A stretch of DNA of 64,000 bases from Mediterraneibacter massiliensis (GTDB lineage: Bacteria; Bacillota; Clostridia; Lachnospirales; Lachnospiraceae). The position numbers and the translations under genes are program-made. The notes under the pieces were generated by a model. It was given only the letters and a program-made list of their open reading frames with translations, was not told the DNA's origin and made no database searches. Location: positions 49,005-113,004 of the forward strand of contig NZ_LN913001.1 of NCBI RefSeq assembly GCF_001487105.1, given 5' to 3'. Of this stretch, positions 36,054 through 45,819 are shown in pieces (position 1 is the first letter of the stretch; each line of letters begins with the position of its first letter).

Positions 36054-38615
36054 TTAATTCTCAAAATTACGCAGTCGTTCAATCACCGTTTCATCTGAAA
36101 TTGCCTTATAGACAATCGCCGGAACGCTCAGACAGATTACAAAGATTGCTGTGATCAAGCCGATCACAAGAGCAACCGGGTATTCAAATACTGCATAATT
36201 TGCCAGATGGGGAACAGCATCCGCCACCAGCAGCAGAAACGCATTCCCAAAGGTCATAATCAGCAGAGTAGAAATCAGCGCGTAAATACCGCCTTCTAAG
36301 GTCAGTATCTTCTTGATCTGCTTTTTCGTGGTACCGATACTTTCCATAATGGCAAATTCATTTTTCCTTGCCACTACACCTGTCAGCATCACATTGACGA
36401 AATTCACCAAGCCGATGACAATGAGCAGGACTGCCGCACCATTTCCCAATAGGTTCATCGAATAGAACGTCTGATTAAATAGTTCTTTCTGATTCACAGC
36501 AGATAGAAGCTGCCATTCTGATGTGGTTAAGGTACTGTTGATTGCCTGTAATTCACTGTCAATTCGCTCTAAATCGTTTAAATCCTTAATGTCAACGCCG
36601 ATTGCTGAAATGATTGGTTCTTTTGTCAGGCGTTCCATACCTGCTTCGCTAACAAAGATAATATTCGGTACAATCTCAATATTCTTACGTCTACCAATTC
36701 CTTCGGTAAGCCTATCCTCATAGTCATCATATCGGAATGCTCCGTCAATGAGAAAATCAGTTGCCTTTCCATCTGTACTGTCGGCAGCCAACGTCAGCGT
36801 GTTTCCGACTAAGGCTGCATTCGGCGTATAATAATCGTTATCCGTTCCCGAAATTGCTGTTTCACCTCGTTTAAACGCTTCTATGTCAATCGGCTTATCC
36901 GGGTGATTTGCATTGTATTCTTCCAAAGCTTCCTCATTATTAAGCGTCGTAATGTAACAACCATACTCACCGGCATCTGCATATCCTCTTAACGCTGTCA
37001 GCATTTGCTCATAGGATTTTCCCTGTGATTTATAACCGCTGTCCTCATATTTGATTTTCATAAAATCTGCCAATGCCGCCTCATCAAAATCAATGCCCGC
37101 CCAGACTGTCTTACAAATATCTACGTTCTTAATTCCGTCAATCTGCTTAATCTGCTCCACAAAGTGTTCATCAAACTGTGGTACTTCTTTGTTAAGCTGT
37201 TCCGGCTGCTCAAACTGAATATCGCTGTATTCAAAATGATAATCCAGAGTTGCTTTAATAAAATTTTCGGCATTCATACTTCTTATGACTCCATTTACAC
37301 CTAAAATCATGGTGATCCCCATAAACAAGGACATAAATACAAGGATTGCACGTTTCTTATCCCGGAAGACATTATGAAATGCCATTACATGCAGCTTGCC
37401 ACCATTAGTGGAATTTCTGCTTTTCATTTTCTTTGGTGCAAAGTTCTGAAACTTCAGCGCCTCTACTGGTGAAATTTTCGCAGCCGCTTTTGCCGGTGCA
37501 TTGCAGGCAATCCAAACTGTTATTGCTGAAAAGAGGATGGACAGAATATAGATCATCGGGTGAAAGAACACCTCTGCATCCATCACCGACTTTCCTTCCT
37601 CAAATCCCTGCTTCAAAACAAAGGGAACAATTCCAAAGGAAACAACAGTCGCTAACAAAATACCAATAGGAATCCCGATGCAGGCAAACTTCACTGCCTG
37701 ACTTTTCACCAGCGATTTGATCTGCGCCTGCGTTGTCCCCATCGTTTTCATCAAGCCATAAAAACAGGTATCCTTTGAAATAGAGATATACAGGACATTA
37801 TAAATGAGCAGGTAGCCACTGCCGATGATAAAGAATACCAATAGAATGACCATTGCAATAACAGAACCGCTTGATGATTTCATCGAAACCGCACCGCTAA
37901 AAGATTGATTTTCATTTAACTCCACATCTCTTTGAATGCGCATAAAATCATCTGGCATTTTCTTCAGCGATAAAGAAAGGGCACCATCCTCTGCCATTGT
38001 ATAGCCTGCATTTTTGCAGTACGCCTGGGAAACAAATCCCATTCCTGTGCCTGTGTAGGAATGAAACCATCCACTCAAGGTGAATGTTCTCTCCTGCTGA
38101 CCGTTTTTATCGTAGTAGGACAGAGAAACTTCCATATTCAACTTCGGTTCTGTAATTCCTAACTGTGAAAGGGCATCCTCTGACAGCATGATTTCATTTT
38201 CCTCGGAAGGATATTTCCCTTCCAAATCTTTAATTGCTTCTTGATAATGTTCTTCCCATTCCGTCTTGTCGTAATATTGAAGCGCGATGGAAAGTTCCCG
38301 TCCCTCGCCATTCTTCTCTGCAACAGAGCCGACCATGTACTGTGTTCCCACCGTTTTGACGTATTCCAAGTCCTGAATCTGCTGTTCCTGCGCTTTCGTC
38401 GGCATCGCAAGGGACACATCTGCGGTTGTTCCTGCGGTGCGGACCTGCATTAACTTCATGTTCTCCCCATAGTTAATACCCAAGCTGAATACGGTGGTAA
38501 TCATAAATGTGGTGAGGATGATGGCAAATACCGCAAACAAGTTCCGAATGCGATTTGCTTTCATCATTCCTCTTTCCACACGCTTTACTGCTTTTTCATT
38601 CCGGTTAGCGTGCAT
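36054..38615 (-). CDS. FtsX-like ABC permease, copy 2
   Basis: An 853-residue permease with the same two-block FtsX layout as its neighbours but more distant sequence (SPVEALKFQNFAPKK after the first block; TVIERLRNFEN at the end). It overlaps the upstream ATPase gene by 11 bp, so this ATPase-permease pair is translationally coupled and is its most likely complex. Confidence 0.85.
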   Translation of the reverse strand: MHANRNEKAVKRVERGMMKANRIRNLFAVFAIILTTFMITTVFSLGINYGENMKLMQVRTAGTTADVSLAMPTKAQEQQIQDLEYVKTVGTQYMVGSVAEKNGEGRELSIALQYYDKTEWEEHYQEAIKDLEGKYPSEENEIMLSEDALSQLGITEPKLNMEVSLSYYDKNGQQERTFTLSGWFHSYTGTGMGFVSQAYCKNAGYTMAEDGALSLSLKKMPDDFMRIQRDVELNENQSFSGAVSMKSSSGSVIAMVILLVFFIIGSGYLLIYNVLYISISKDTCFYGLMKTMGTTQAQIKSLVKSQAVKFACIGIPIGILLATVVSFGIVPFVLKQGFEEGKSVMDAEVFFHPMIYILSILFSAITVWIACNAPAKAAAKISPVEALKFQNFAPKKMKSRNSTNGGKLHVMAFHNVFRDKKRAILVFMSLFMGITMILGVNGVIRSMNAENFIKATLDYHFEYSDIQFEQPEQLNKEVPQFDEHFVEQIKQIDGIKNVDICKTVWAGIDFDEAALADFMKIKYEDSGYKSQGKSYEQMLTALRGYADAGEYGCYITTLNNEEALEEYNANHPDKPIDIEAFKRGETAISGTDNDYYTPNAALVGNTLTLAADSTDGKATDFLIDGAFRYDDYEDRLTEGIGRRKNIEIVPNIIFVSEAGMERLTKEPIISAIGVDIKDLNDLERIDSELQAINSTLTTSEWQLLSAVNQKELFNQTFYSMNLLGNGAAVLLIVIGLVNFVNVMLTGVVARKNEFAIMESIGTTKKQIKKILTLEGGIYALISTLLIMTFGNAFLLLVADAVPHLANYAVFEYPVALVIGLITAIFVICLSVPAIVYKAISDETVIERLRNFEN

Positions 38616-39291
38616 ACCTCACACCTCCCGAAACGACTTTACCATCTTCAATGCGAATGATACGGTCTGCCATCCTGGCAATCTCCTCATTATGAGTAAT
38701 CATCAGAATCGTCTGGTCGAACTCATGACTGAGTGACTGCATCAGCAGAATCACATCCATGCTTGTTTTATAGTCCAAGTTGCCCGTAGGTTCGTCAGCC
38801 AAAATAATCGCAGGCTTTGTTGCCAGAGCCCGGGCGATCGCAACTCTCTGTTGCTGACCGCCGGACAGATTATTTGGCATATTTCTCAGTTTCTTCTGCA
38901 ACCCAAGCTCATGGATAATCTCTTTCACAAAGTCTGTGTCTGTCCTGCCACCGTCAATCTCAATGGGATATACAATATTCTCATACACATTGAGGACAGG
39001 AAGCAGGTTATAGTTCTGAAAGACAAAACCGATATTCCTTCGTCTGAAAATCGTCAGTTCCTCATCTTTCATGTTCAGAAGTTCTTTTCCCCGGATTGTA
39101 ACACTTCCCGAAGTAGGGCGGTCTAAACCGCCAATCATGTTGAGCAGTGTAGATTTGCCGCTGCCCGATGTACCGACTACTGCAACAAATTCGCCCTCTT
39201 CTACGGAAATCGATACCCCATCCAGTGCGCGCACTTCGTTTTCTCCACTGCCATATATCTTTCGTAACTCTTTTGTCTCAAGTATTGCCAT
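38605..39291 (-). CDS. ABC ATPase of MacB/LolD type, copy 1
   Basis: A 228-residue ATPase. Walker A GTSGSGKST (about residue 38), Q-loop FVFQNYNLL, signature LSGGQQQRVAIARAL, Walker B IILADEPTGNLD and switch His ITHNEE. Typical of BceA-like partners of FtsX permeases. Overlaps the downstream permease. Confidence 0.9.
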   Translation of the reverse strand: MAILETKELRKIYGSGENEVRALDGVSISVEEGEFVAVVGTSGSGKSTLLNMIGGLDRPTSGSVTIRGKELLNMKDEELTIFRRRNIGFVFQNYNLLPVLNVYENIVYPIEIDGGRTDTDFVKEIIHELGLQKKLRNMPNNLSGGQQQRVAIARALATKPAIILADEPTGNLDYKTSMDVILLMQSLSHEFDQTILMITHNEEIARMADRIIRIEDGKVVSGGVRYAR

Positions 39292-39343
39292 ATCGAAAGA
39301 CCTCCCATTTTGTATTTCTCATTTGTTATATTGCTGCTGTAGG

Positions 39344-41992
39344 TTATTCTCCAGTTCTCAAACGCTCCACAATACTCTGTCGGTTCAGGAATCGAAGCGC
39401 AACCATCGGAATGATAAGCGCCAGCACGATATAAATAACAGATAACAAAATTGCCGGAAGGATGGTCAGATGGAAAGTCATATACCAAATCGGACCATTT
39501 TCTACTAAAAGTTTCACCGCTGTTACTCCCAGAATCACTGCAACCACAGTTCCAATTACACCTGCCCGCAGCACATAGGAAAGACTTTCTGTCATCACCA
39601 TTCTACGAAGCTGCTTTGTTGTCATTCCGATACTCTGCATAGACGCAAACTCATGCCGCCTTGTCACAATGCTCGTCATAATCAGATTCATCAGATTGAT
39701 AATACCAACCAATGCAAAGATTCCTCCGATCAGACCACCAATCAAAAGAACTGCATTTTTCGTTGCCTGAACAGTAGCACCCAGTTTATCTACTGACTGA
39801 TAGAGAACATCCATGTTTTTCTGGGTTGTGTACTCTGATAAATAGTCTTCCATCTCCTGTTCATACTCTTTTGCCGTATCAAACAGAACACAATAGAGCG
39901 ACGGATTTTCATAAATCTCTTTGAAATGCTCCTCAGACATGTACATAATAGGTCCGCCAATATCTGAAATTATATTATCTCCTGATCCAGATAAGCCACC
40001 TGCTTCCATATCTTCTGTAACCGCCTTAGCAAGTACCGTAAATGTTTCTGTCGGAACACCATTTTCATAAAACTGAATTTCATCTCCCACTTGAATATTT
40101 TCATATTTCGTTTTCGAAAGTTCAGTAAATTCTCCATTGTCATTATATCCGGCCATTAAAATAATTCCTTTTTCGTTTTGAATCTTTTCTTTCAAGATGG
40201 ATTTATCTTTCTCTCCCTCTAGAATATCTAACTTATCAATCAGATTCTCGGAAATTCCATATATATTTCCCAGTGGTCTACCATCTTGACTCAAGGCTGC
40301 ATGACTACCATCATCAGTCCATCCTACATCCATGCTTTCTGGAATACTGTTTCGATACGTATTATCTATTTTCCCATATGTCACACCCCAATCACAAGAA
40401 ATGTGATTATCCTCATAGGTATTCCGGTACATTTTTGTCATATTTTTGACACCTGAACGCTGTGTAACTGTTTCTGCTACATCTTCTGGCAATGCAGCGC
40501 TATGTCCGGTAAACCCTTTCTGCATCAATCCTGCCTCTGCTGTATAGACTGCAAAATCACTTCTCATCTGACGTTCCACATACACCTCTTCATCAAAACT
40601 TCCCGTAAAGATAACTACAGAATTTAACAGAAGAATACTCAGCATCAGAGAAACAATGACCAAAATCATCCGTCCCTTATTTCTCTGCACGTTCGCCTTC
40701 GCCATACGCGGAAGCAACGCCCCTTTTATATGTTTGCGTTCTTTGATCTTTCCTGCTCCTTGTTCTACATATCGGACAGCTTCAATCGGAGAAACACGCG
40801 ATGCCTTCTTTGCCGATTTCATTGTGCTGATCCATACGGTCAGTGCAGAAAACAGAACAGAACCGATAATAATCGGCAAATATGGCAGAGAACCGACGAC
40901 CACGTTCTTTCCCCCAAAATCAACCACAAACGCTTTGAGCACTACCGGGAGTATTCCTTTTCCAAGTAAGATTCCCAGGATCACTCCGATCGGCGTACCA
41001 CTCAGGAACAAATACATTGCCTGTTTTCGCACAAGACTTTTTACCTGCTTTGGTGTCATTCCAATGGTTCGGAGCAGTCCGTATTGTCTCACATCATTTG
41101 TCACACTCATATCAAATACGTTGTAGATCAGAAGATAACCGCAAAACATAAACAGAATGCCAAATACACCTGCTGCCAGCCATACGACCAGATTCCCATC
41201 GCTCTGTGCAGCAACTGGTGTCGGTGCAATTCTGATATAGTTTTCCGCTTCCGGATCATCCGGATTTCCTCCGATACTGCGAATAAATTCTCCAATTCGC
41301 TCTTCTGCCATTGCCGGATCTTTCAAAATCACTTGGGCATTATAGTAGTTTCTATTTTCTCTGTCTTTCCGAAGAGACGAAACCATTTCTTCCTGTTCTT
41401 CTAAAAATGCCTGAGACACCATAACATATCCCACATCATTTTTTACCGGTTCATAGATACCGGACACTTTCATGTCAAAATGTTCGATTTCTCCATCTAC
41501 TTTTAGCTCAACCGGAATCGTCTCCCCTGCCTTTTTCGGAATTCCCAGATCTTCCAGCACATTTGCAGATACCAGTACCTCATTCTCAGCCTTAGGTATG
41601 GTTCCAATACTCGGTGTCATAAAACAGACTTCCATCAATGTCTCATCTGCATAATCCAGTTCCACATTTAGCTGCTTTGTATTCTCCAAAAATGCAATTC
41701 CGATCTGAATTCCTGCTTTTTCAAACATAGCGTTTTCTTTTAACTGCTCCGCCTGTTCTTTTGTCATTCCCTGCACCAAAGCATCTGCCTGACTACCTAA
41801 TAATCTCGCCTCACTATACTGCATCGTATTTTTTGCACCAAACCCAATGGTCAGCACCGCGGTCAGAAGAAATGTAGTCAGTGCAATAGCGATGACTGCA
41901 AGGATATTCCGCTTCTTATTGCTGTGAAAGCTACGGTTTGCTACCTTTTTAATTACTGCTTTATTGTTGTTTCCAAATAGAACATCACTCAT
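39344..41992 (-). CDS. FtsX-like ABC permease, copy 3
   Basis: An 882-residue permease closely related to copy 1 (same start pattern MSDVLFGNNNKAVIKK against MNDILFGNNNTEVIKR, and the same SIVERLRTGE-type end). The pair look like a tandem duplication that then diverged. Twelve bp downstream of the ATPase gene at 42005, so co-transcribed. Confidence 0.85.
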   Translation of the reverse strand: MSDVLFGNNNKAVIKKVANRSFHSNKKRNILAVIAIALTTFLLTAVLTIGFGAKNTMQYSEARLLGSQADALVQGMTKEQAEQLKENAMFEKAGIQIGIAFLENTKQLNVELDYADETLMEVCFMTPSIGTIPKAENEVLVSANVLEDLGIPKKAGETIPVELKVDGEIEHFDMKVSGIYEPVKNDVGYVMVSQAFLEEQEEMVSSLRKDRENRNYYNAQVILKDPAMAEERIGEFIRSIGGNPDDPEAENYIRIAPTPVAAQSDGNLVVWLAAGVFGILFMFCGYLLIYNVFDMSVTNDVRQYGLLRTIGMTPKQVKSLVRKQAMYLFLSGTPIGVILGILLGKGILPVVLKAFVVDFGGKNVVVGSLPYLPIIIGSVLFSALTVWISTMKSAKKASRVSPIEAVRYVEQGAGKIKERKHIKGALLPRMAKANVQRNKGRMILVIVSLMLSILLLNSVVIFTGSFDEEVYVERQMRSDFAVYTAEAGLMQKGFTGHSAALPEDVAETVTQRSGVKNMTKMYRNTYEDNHISCDWGVTYGKIDNTYRNSIPESMDVGWTDDGSHAALSQDGRPLGNIYGISENLIDKLDILEGEKDKSILKEKIQNEKGIILMAGYNDNGEFTELSKTKYENIQVGDEIQFYENGVPTETFTVLAKAVTEDMEAGGLSGSGDNIISDIGGPIMYMSEEHFKEIYENPSLYCVLFDTAKEYEQEMEDYLSEYTTQKNMDVLYQSVDKLGATVQATKNAVLLIGGLIGGIFALVGIINLMNLIMTSIVTRRHEFASMQSIGMTTKQLRRMVMTESLSYVLRAGVIGTVVAVILGVTAVKLLVENGPIWYMTFHLTILPAILLSVIYIVLALIIPMVALRFLNRQSIVERLRTGE

Positions 41993-42004
41993 AGCCCCGC
42001 CCCC

Positions 42005-42670
42005 TTACTGTACGATTTTACCATCTTCAATATGGATAATCCGGTCAGCAAGCTGGGCAATCTCGTCATTATGGGTAATCATTACAAGGGTTTGTTTAAA
42101 TTTGTAGCTGCTTGTTTTCATCAGACCTAATACGTCCATACTGGTCTTGCTATCCAGGTTACCGGTGGGTTCATCAGCCAACACGATCGTCGGGCGGGCA
42201 ATGAGTGCACGGGCGATCGCCACTCTCTGCTGCTGACCGCCGGATAAATTATTTGGCATACTGTTCAGTTTCTCTTTCAGTCCCAAAAATCCCACAACTT
42301 CCTCTAAAAAGTTTTTATCTACCTTTCCTCCGTCCAGTTCTACCGGAAGCGCGATATTTTCGTACACGTTCAAAACCGGCACCAGATTGTAGTTCTGGAA
42401 AACGAATCCAATTTTTCTTCTTCGGAAAATGGTCAGCTGTTCCTCATTGAGTTTTGATAACTCTGTTCCATCCACAAAAACTTTCCCGGAAGTCGGAACA
42501 TCCAGACCACCGATCATATTTAATAAAGTTGACTTACCGCTGCCTGATGTTCCAACAATGGCAACAAATTCTCCCTTTTCTACGGAAAGATTCACTCCGT
42601 CCAATGCTTTTGTAATATTCGGCTCTGCCCCATAATATTTTTTCAGTTCCATCGTTTCTAAGATATTCAT
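42005..42670 (-). CDS. ABC ATPase of MacB/LolD type, copy 2
   Basis: A 221-residue ATPase with Walker A GTSGSGKST, signature LSGGQQQRVAIARAL, Walker B IVLADEPTGNLD and ITHNDE. ATG 42670 is preferred over the frame start at 42715 because GAAAGGACGG precedes it and the ATPase fold begins there. First gene after the regulated promoter at 42702-42733. Confidence 0.85.
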   Translation of the reverse strand: MNILETMELKKYYGAEPNITKALDGVNLSVEKGEFVAIVGTSGSGKSTLLNMIGGLDVPTSGKVFVDGTELSKLNEEQLTIFRRRKIGFVFQNYNLVPVLNVYENIALPVELDGGKVDKNFLEEVVGFLGLKEKLNSMPNNLSGGQQQRVAIARALIARPTIVLADEPTGNLDSKTSMDVLGLMKTSSYKFKQTLVMITHNDEIAQLADRIIHIEDGKIVQ

Positions 42671-42701
42671 ATGAACACCGTCCTTTCTTTTTGTTACCCT
42701 T

Positions 42702-42733
42702 ATCATAACAACCAAACCTCACAGAAATGTCAC
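42702..42733 (-). promoter_or_regulatory. Response-regulator-type promoter of the transporter operon
   Basis: On the minus strand GTGACATTT-C-TGTGAGGTTT (42733-42714) precedes a TATGAT -10 (42707-42702) with no good -35. The two nonamer-like repeats are about ten bp apart, as expected for an OmpR-type activator dimer. The same two half-sites occur in the opposite order before the regulator gene (44556-44575). Confidence 0.6.
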
Positions 42734-42765
42734 GAAAACAAAGAAATTTCGGTGTTTTTGGGGCT

Positions 42766-42791
42766 GAAATGTCACAATCTTGTGACATTTC
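42766..42791. promoter_or_regulatory. Perfect 12-bp inverted repeat
   Basis: GAAATGTCACAA and TTGTGACATTTC separated by two bases, between the kinase stop and the ATPase promoter. It contains the same TGTGACATTT core as the adjacent regulator half-sites, so it is more likely an operator than a terminator (a two-base loop is too tight for an RNA hairpin). Confidence 0.55.
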
Positions 42792-42802
42792 AACTTTCTC
42801 TT

Positions 42803-43840
42803 CTATTTTCTCAGGAGACGCACGGAAAACGTAGAACCTTTTCCCGGCTCGGAAGCCACCACAATATACCCGCCCTGAAGGGAAATAATCTCCCGGGCAA
42901 GATACAATCCGATCCCGATTCCCTCCGCATCATGTACCGTATCTTCCCGGTAAAACCGTTTGAAGATCGTTCCCTGATGTTCCTCGGAAATTCCAATTCC
43001 ATTATCTGTAATGTCGATCTTTACATACATTTCCCAGCATTCCACCGATACCCGGATGTTTCCCCCCGCCGGTGTGTACTTTACCGCATTGTCTAAAATG
43101 TTAAATAAGGCTTCTGTCGTCCACTTCCGGTCATGGGAAACCAGCAGGCGCTCCGGGCAGTCCACCTGCACGTCAATCCTCTTTTTCTCTGCATTTAAGA
43201 AAATGCCTCCTAACGCTGCCGCCAATGTCTCGTAGATCGACTGTTCTTTCTGTTCCAGAGAAATCACACCCGTTTCCAACCGGGAGGTTTTGATCATTGC
43301 CTGCATCAGAAAATCCAATTTATCCAACTGGCTGCTCTGCGCTGTTAAAAATTCCTGCTGTTTCTGTGCAGGAACTTCCTGCTCCAACAGCGTATTGTTG
43401 ATCATTTTCAGATTAGCAATGGGCGTCTTTACCTGATGGGAAATATCGGAAATCAGCTCTTGCAAATCTTCCCGTTCTTTTGCGATATGATTCCGGTTCT
43501 CCTGCATGACTTCATATAATCGCTTCAGACGATAATGAATTTTATAAAACAGCCCTTCTTCCTGCTGTCTTTCTTCCTGCAGTTCCTCTTTCCCAGACAT
43601 CATCCCGTCCAGCAGTTCGCAAAGCTGATCCGAAAACAAGACCAACTTTTTCCGGATACTCCATACAAAGAACACGCCGCATCCAAAGGCAAACGCGCCA
43701 AAACCCAGCACACACAAGGCAGCCGTTACATTTCGGGTGATCCATAGTACCAATATGCTGCTCCCCATGGCTGTCATCCCTAACACCAGTCCTAAGAAGA
43801 GGCAGATATGATTGATGGAAAGATACGTTTTTCGTCTCAC
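42803..43840 (-). CDS. Sensor histidine kinase (BceS-like)
   Basis: A 345-residue kinase with two close N-terminal membrane segments and almost no external loop, the intramembrane-sensing type that relies on its ABC transporter to detect peptide. H-box DISHQVKTPIANL, N-box LFNILDNAVKYT, G-boxes DNGIGI and GIGLYLA. GTG 43840 is chosen: GGGAGG lies nine bases before, and it overlaps the regulator stop by GTGA. Confidence 0.85.
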   Translation of the reverse strand: MRRKTYLSINHICLFLGLVLGMTAMGSSILVLWITRNVTAALCVLGFGAFAFGCGVFFVWSIRKKLVLFSDQLCELLDGMMSGKEELQEERQQEEGLFYKIHYRLKRLYEVMQENRNHIAKEREDLQELISDISHQVKTPIANLKMINNTLLEQEVPAQKQQEFLTAQSSQLDKLDFLMQAMIKTSRLETGVISLEQKEQSIYETLAAALGGIFLNAEKKRIDVQVDCPERLLVSHDRKWTTEALFNILDNAVKYTPAGGNIRVSVECWEMYVKIDITDNGIGISEEHQGTIFKRFYREDTVHDAEGIGIGLYLAREIISLQGGYIVVASEPGKGSTFSVRLLRK

Positions 43841-44520
43841 TTCTGCACACCTCCCACCCACATATATCCCATGCCATAAACGGTTTTGATATACTGCTGT
43901 CCGTTGGTCTCAATCTTGTTTCTCACTCTGCTGACTGCTACCGTCAGCGCATGCTCATCCACAAAGTTCTCGTCAATATCCCATAGCCTTTCCAAAAGCA
44001 TCTGCCGGGTTAAAACATTTTGTGGATTCTTCGTAAAGATTTTAAGCAGACGGTATTCCAGCGGAGTAAACACCAATGCGTTCCCCGCCAGCGAAGCGGT
44101 CATTTCTTTAAAATCTATAAACAGTGTTCCGTCCTTATATTGATCTTCTTCCGACTGCTTTGCAATGCGGCTTAGTAATGCCGCCAGCTTCTTCTGAAAC
44201 ACACTCATGGGAAATGGTTTCGTTACATAATCATCGGCTCCCAGTTCATAGCCCTTTAACATATCGCTTTCCATATCGTTTGCGGTCAGAAAAATCACCG
44301 CAGTTTCCGGACAGCGTTCCTTTGCCTCCTTGCAGAAATCAAATCCATTCCCGTCCGGCAGGTTCACATCCAGTACGATCAATTCATATTTCTGTTTCTC
44401 AATATAATGTTCTGCCTCCTTCTTACAAAGCGCAGAATCCACCTTGTAACCGGTGGCGTTTAAGTTGTAGCATAACGTATTATTTAATAAGTGGTCATCT
44501 TCGACTACTAAAATATGCAT
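43837..44520 (-). CDS. OmpR-family response regulator (BceR-like)
   Basis: A 227-residue regulator. Receiver: EDDHLL acidic pocket, phospho-Asp in VLDVNLPDG (about 51), Lys in VTKPF. Winged helix C-terminus ends in TVYGMGYMW. Heads the regulator-kinase pair that probably activates the downstream two-ATPase, three-permease operon through the TGTGACATTT sites. Confidence 0.9.
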   Translation of the reverse strand: MHILVVEDDHLLNNTLCYNLNATGYKVDSALCKKEAEHYIEKQKYELIVLDVNLPDGNGFDFCKEAKERCPETAVIFLTANDMESDMLKGYELGADDYVTKPFPMSVFQKKLAALLSRIAKQSEEDQYKDGTLFIDFKEMTASLAGNALVFTPLEYRLLKIFTKNPQNVLTRQMLLERLWDIDENFVDEHALTVAVSRVRNKIETNGQQYIKTVYGMGYMWVGGVQK

Positions 44521-44555
44521 CGTATCACATCCTTTTTCTTTTTAGAGTATCACCC

Positions 44556-44575
44556 AAATGTCACAGAAACCTCAC
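44556..44575 (-). promoter_or_regulatory. Autoregulatory direct repeat before the regulator gene
   Basis: GTGAGGTTT-C-TGTGACATTT on the minus strand, ending about 35 bp before the regulator start. It is the mirror-ordered counterpart of the site at 42714-42733. A weak GATACT -10 lies downstream of it. Confidence 0.55.
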
Positions 44576-44599
44576 GAAATAAAACTTTTTCTCTCGATT

Positions 44600-45241
44600 T
44601 TATTTATCATTGTATTCTCTTTCACTAAATCTATCTTTATAACCAAAGAATGTCCTATCATTTGGTTCTTCCGGTTGTTCAGGCTCATAGCACTCTATTT
44701 GTGCCATTAAAGAATACAAATCTGGAATCCCACGCTGTCCCCGACCATCACATTCAAAATATTTTTCTATGACAGCTCCAACTGCCCTCTCTATATCTAT
44801 TTGAAATGCCTTCCTCTTTTCCGGTGATAATTCATCATACTGGCGACTAGAAATGCCATGGAGCATTAGAATTCCATCCATATAACCTTCATACAGTTTT
44901 ATCTGATTCTTCCCCCTATAATATGGATAGTATCCAGGATCCAGCATTTCCTTTAAATAAATTTCCCGCTGTTTCTCGTCAAAACCGTCAGCTATAAGAT
45001 CATAAAAATGATCATACTTTCCCCGCAAGTAGTCGGGATCTATGTCCAGTCGTTTTGCCAGCGCTTCTAATATTTCCGGATTTATTTCTCCATCCGCCTT
45101 TGCACGCCGGATTGTTTTTTCAGACCATCCGATGCCATCTTCTTCTGATCCTAATTTCGTAATACTGATTTTAGCTCTTTTTTTAGCTGCAAGAAACCGT
45201 TCCCACTGAAATGGTTCTTTCTTAGATTTCTTATTTGCCAT
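44600..45241 (-). CDS. HTH protein of the ICE maintenance arm
   Basis: A 213-residue protein. Residues about 15-60 look like an XRE-type helix-turn-helix (AKISITKLGSEEDG, WSEKTIRRAKADGEI, EALAKRLDI); the rest is helical and unfamiliar. ATG 45241 follows TAGGAGGCGG; the longer frame has no ribosome site. It sits at the junction between the transporter cargo and the ICE core, so it could belong to either; its direction matches both. Confidence 0.6.
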   Translation of the reverse strand: MANKKSKKEPFQWERFLAAKKRAKISITKLGSEEDGIGWSEKTIRRAKADGEINPEILEALAKRLDIDPDYLRGKYDHFYDLIADGFDEKQREIYLKEMLDPGYYPYYRGKNQIKLYEGYMDGILMLHGISSRQYDELSPEKRKAFQIDIERAVGAVIEKYFECDGRGQRGIPDLYSLMAQIECYEPEQPEEPNDRTFFGYKDRFSEREYNDK

Positions 45242-45363
45242 TTTCCGCCTCCTAATACGGACATTTTTGACCGTTTTTGGTAATGGTATTTTACACCCAC
45301 ATGGCTTATAATGCAAACCAAGAAGCTCTCATAAATATTTTCAAAAAACTAGGAGGTCCGAAT

Positions 45364-45558
45364 ATGGATAATGAACTGAGAAAAACTTTGGATGTGAAAC
45401 TGAATATTAACATTAATGGAACCACTGCATTTGGTATTGCTTTAGTCAGCATTGCAGGACTATGTTTCTGTTTTTATACAGGTACGAAAAGCAGATACTC
45501 TGCGCAGATTGGAACTTTGAATTTCTCACCAGCTCCGTCTGCCGCTGTATCTGTCTGA
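45364..45558 (+). CDS. Small membrane protein (64 residues)
   Basis: A short protein with a polar N-terminus (MDNELRKTLDVKLNIN), one hydrophobic segment (about 24-42) and a Pro/Ala/Ser tail. CTAGGAGGTC, nearly perfect, lies seven bases before ATG 45364. It is the only plus-strand gene in this stretch and is followed by a terminator. Possibly a small regulator or holin-like peptide; unknown. Confidence 0.55.
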   Translation: MDNELRKTLDVKLNININGTTAFGIALVSIAGLCFCFYTGTKSRYSAQIGTLNFSPAPSAAVSV

Positions 45559-45577
45559 CTTTTCGTTTCACCCTTTT

Positions 45578-45618
45578 AGGATAAAGGGCGTGGTCACAAT
45601 ACTACCACGCCCCATCCT
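45578..45618. terminator. Bidirectional terminator
   Basis: GGGCGTGGT / ACCACGCCC with outer AGGAT/ATCCT pairing, between convergent genes. Confidence 0.75.
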
Positions 45619-45630
45619 TCAGTTATTCAC

Positions 45631-45819
45631 TTATTCAACATCCCGGAAAAACCGGATACATCTTAAAAATTCTACAATCAATTCCTGGTACAGATCTTCA
45701 TCAAAGAAACCGTCTACCAATGCATTTCTGACAAGAAGTGGGCGGTACATTTCAAAGATTTCCATAATAGATTCTTGATCTCCCAGTCTCGCCCGGTATA
45801 AAAGCTCCCTAAATTCCAT
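45631..45819 (-). CDS. Sigma region-2-like protein (Tn916 orf8-like)
   Basis: A 62-residue protein with FRELLYRARLGDQESIMEIF and DEDLYQELIVEFLRCIRFF, the region-2 (core-binding) part of a sigma factor without a region 4. ATG 45819 follows GGGAGGAGAAAAG and overlaps the upstream stop by one base (TAATG). With the upstream gene it reconstitutes a two-subunit sigma, as in Tn916 orf7/orf8 and Bacillus SigO-RsoA. Confidence 0.7.
   Translation of the reverse strand: MEFRELLYRARLGDQESIMEIFEMYRPLLVRNALVDGFFDEDLYQELIVEFLRCIRFFRDVE

Noticed and set aside
43886..44582. Plus-strand ORFs opposite the response regulator
   Set aside because: Shadows of a gene with all receiver and winged-helix motifs on the minus strand.
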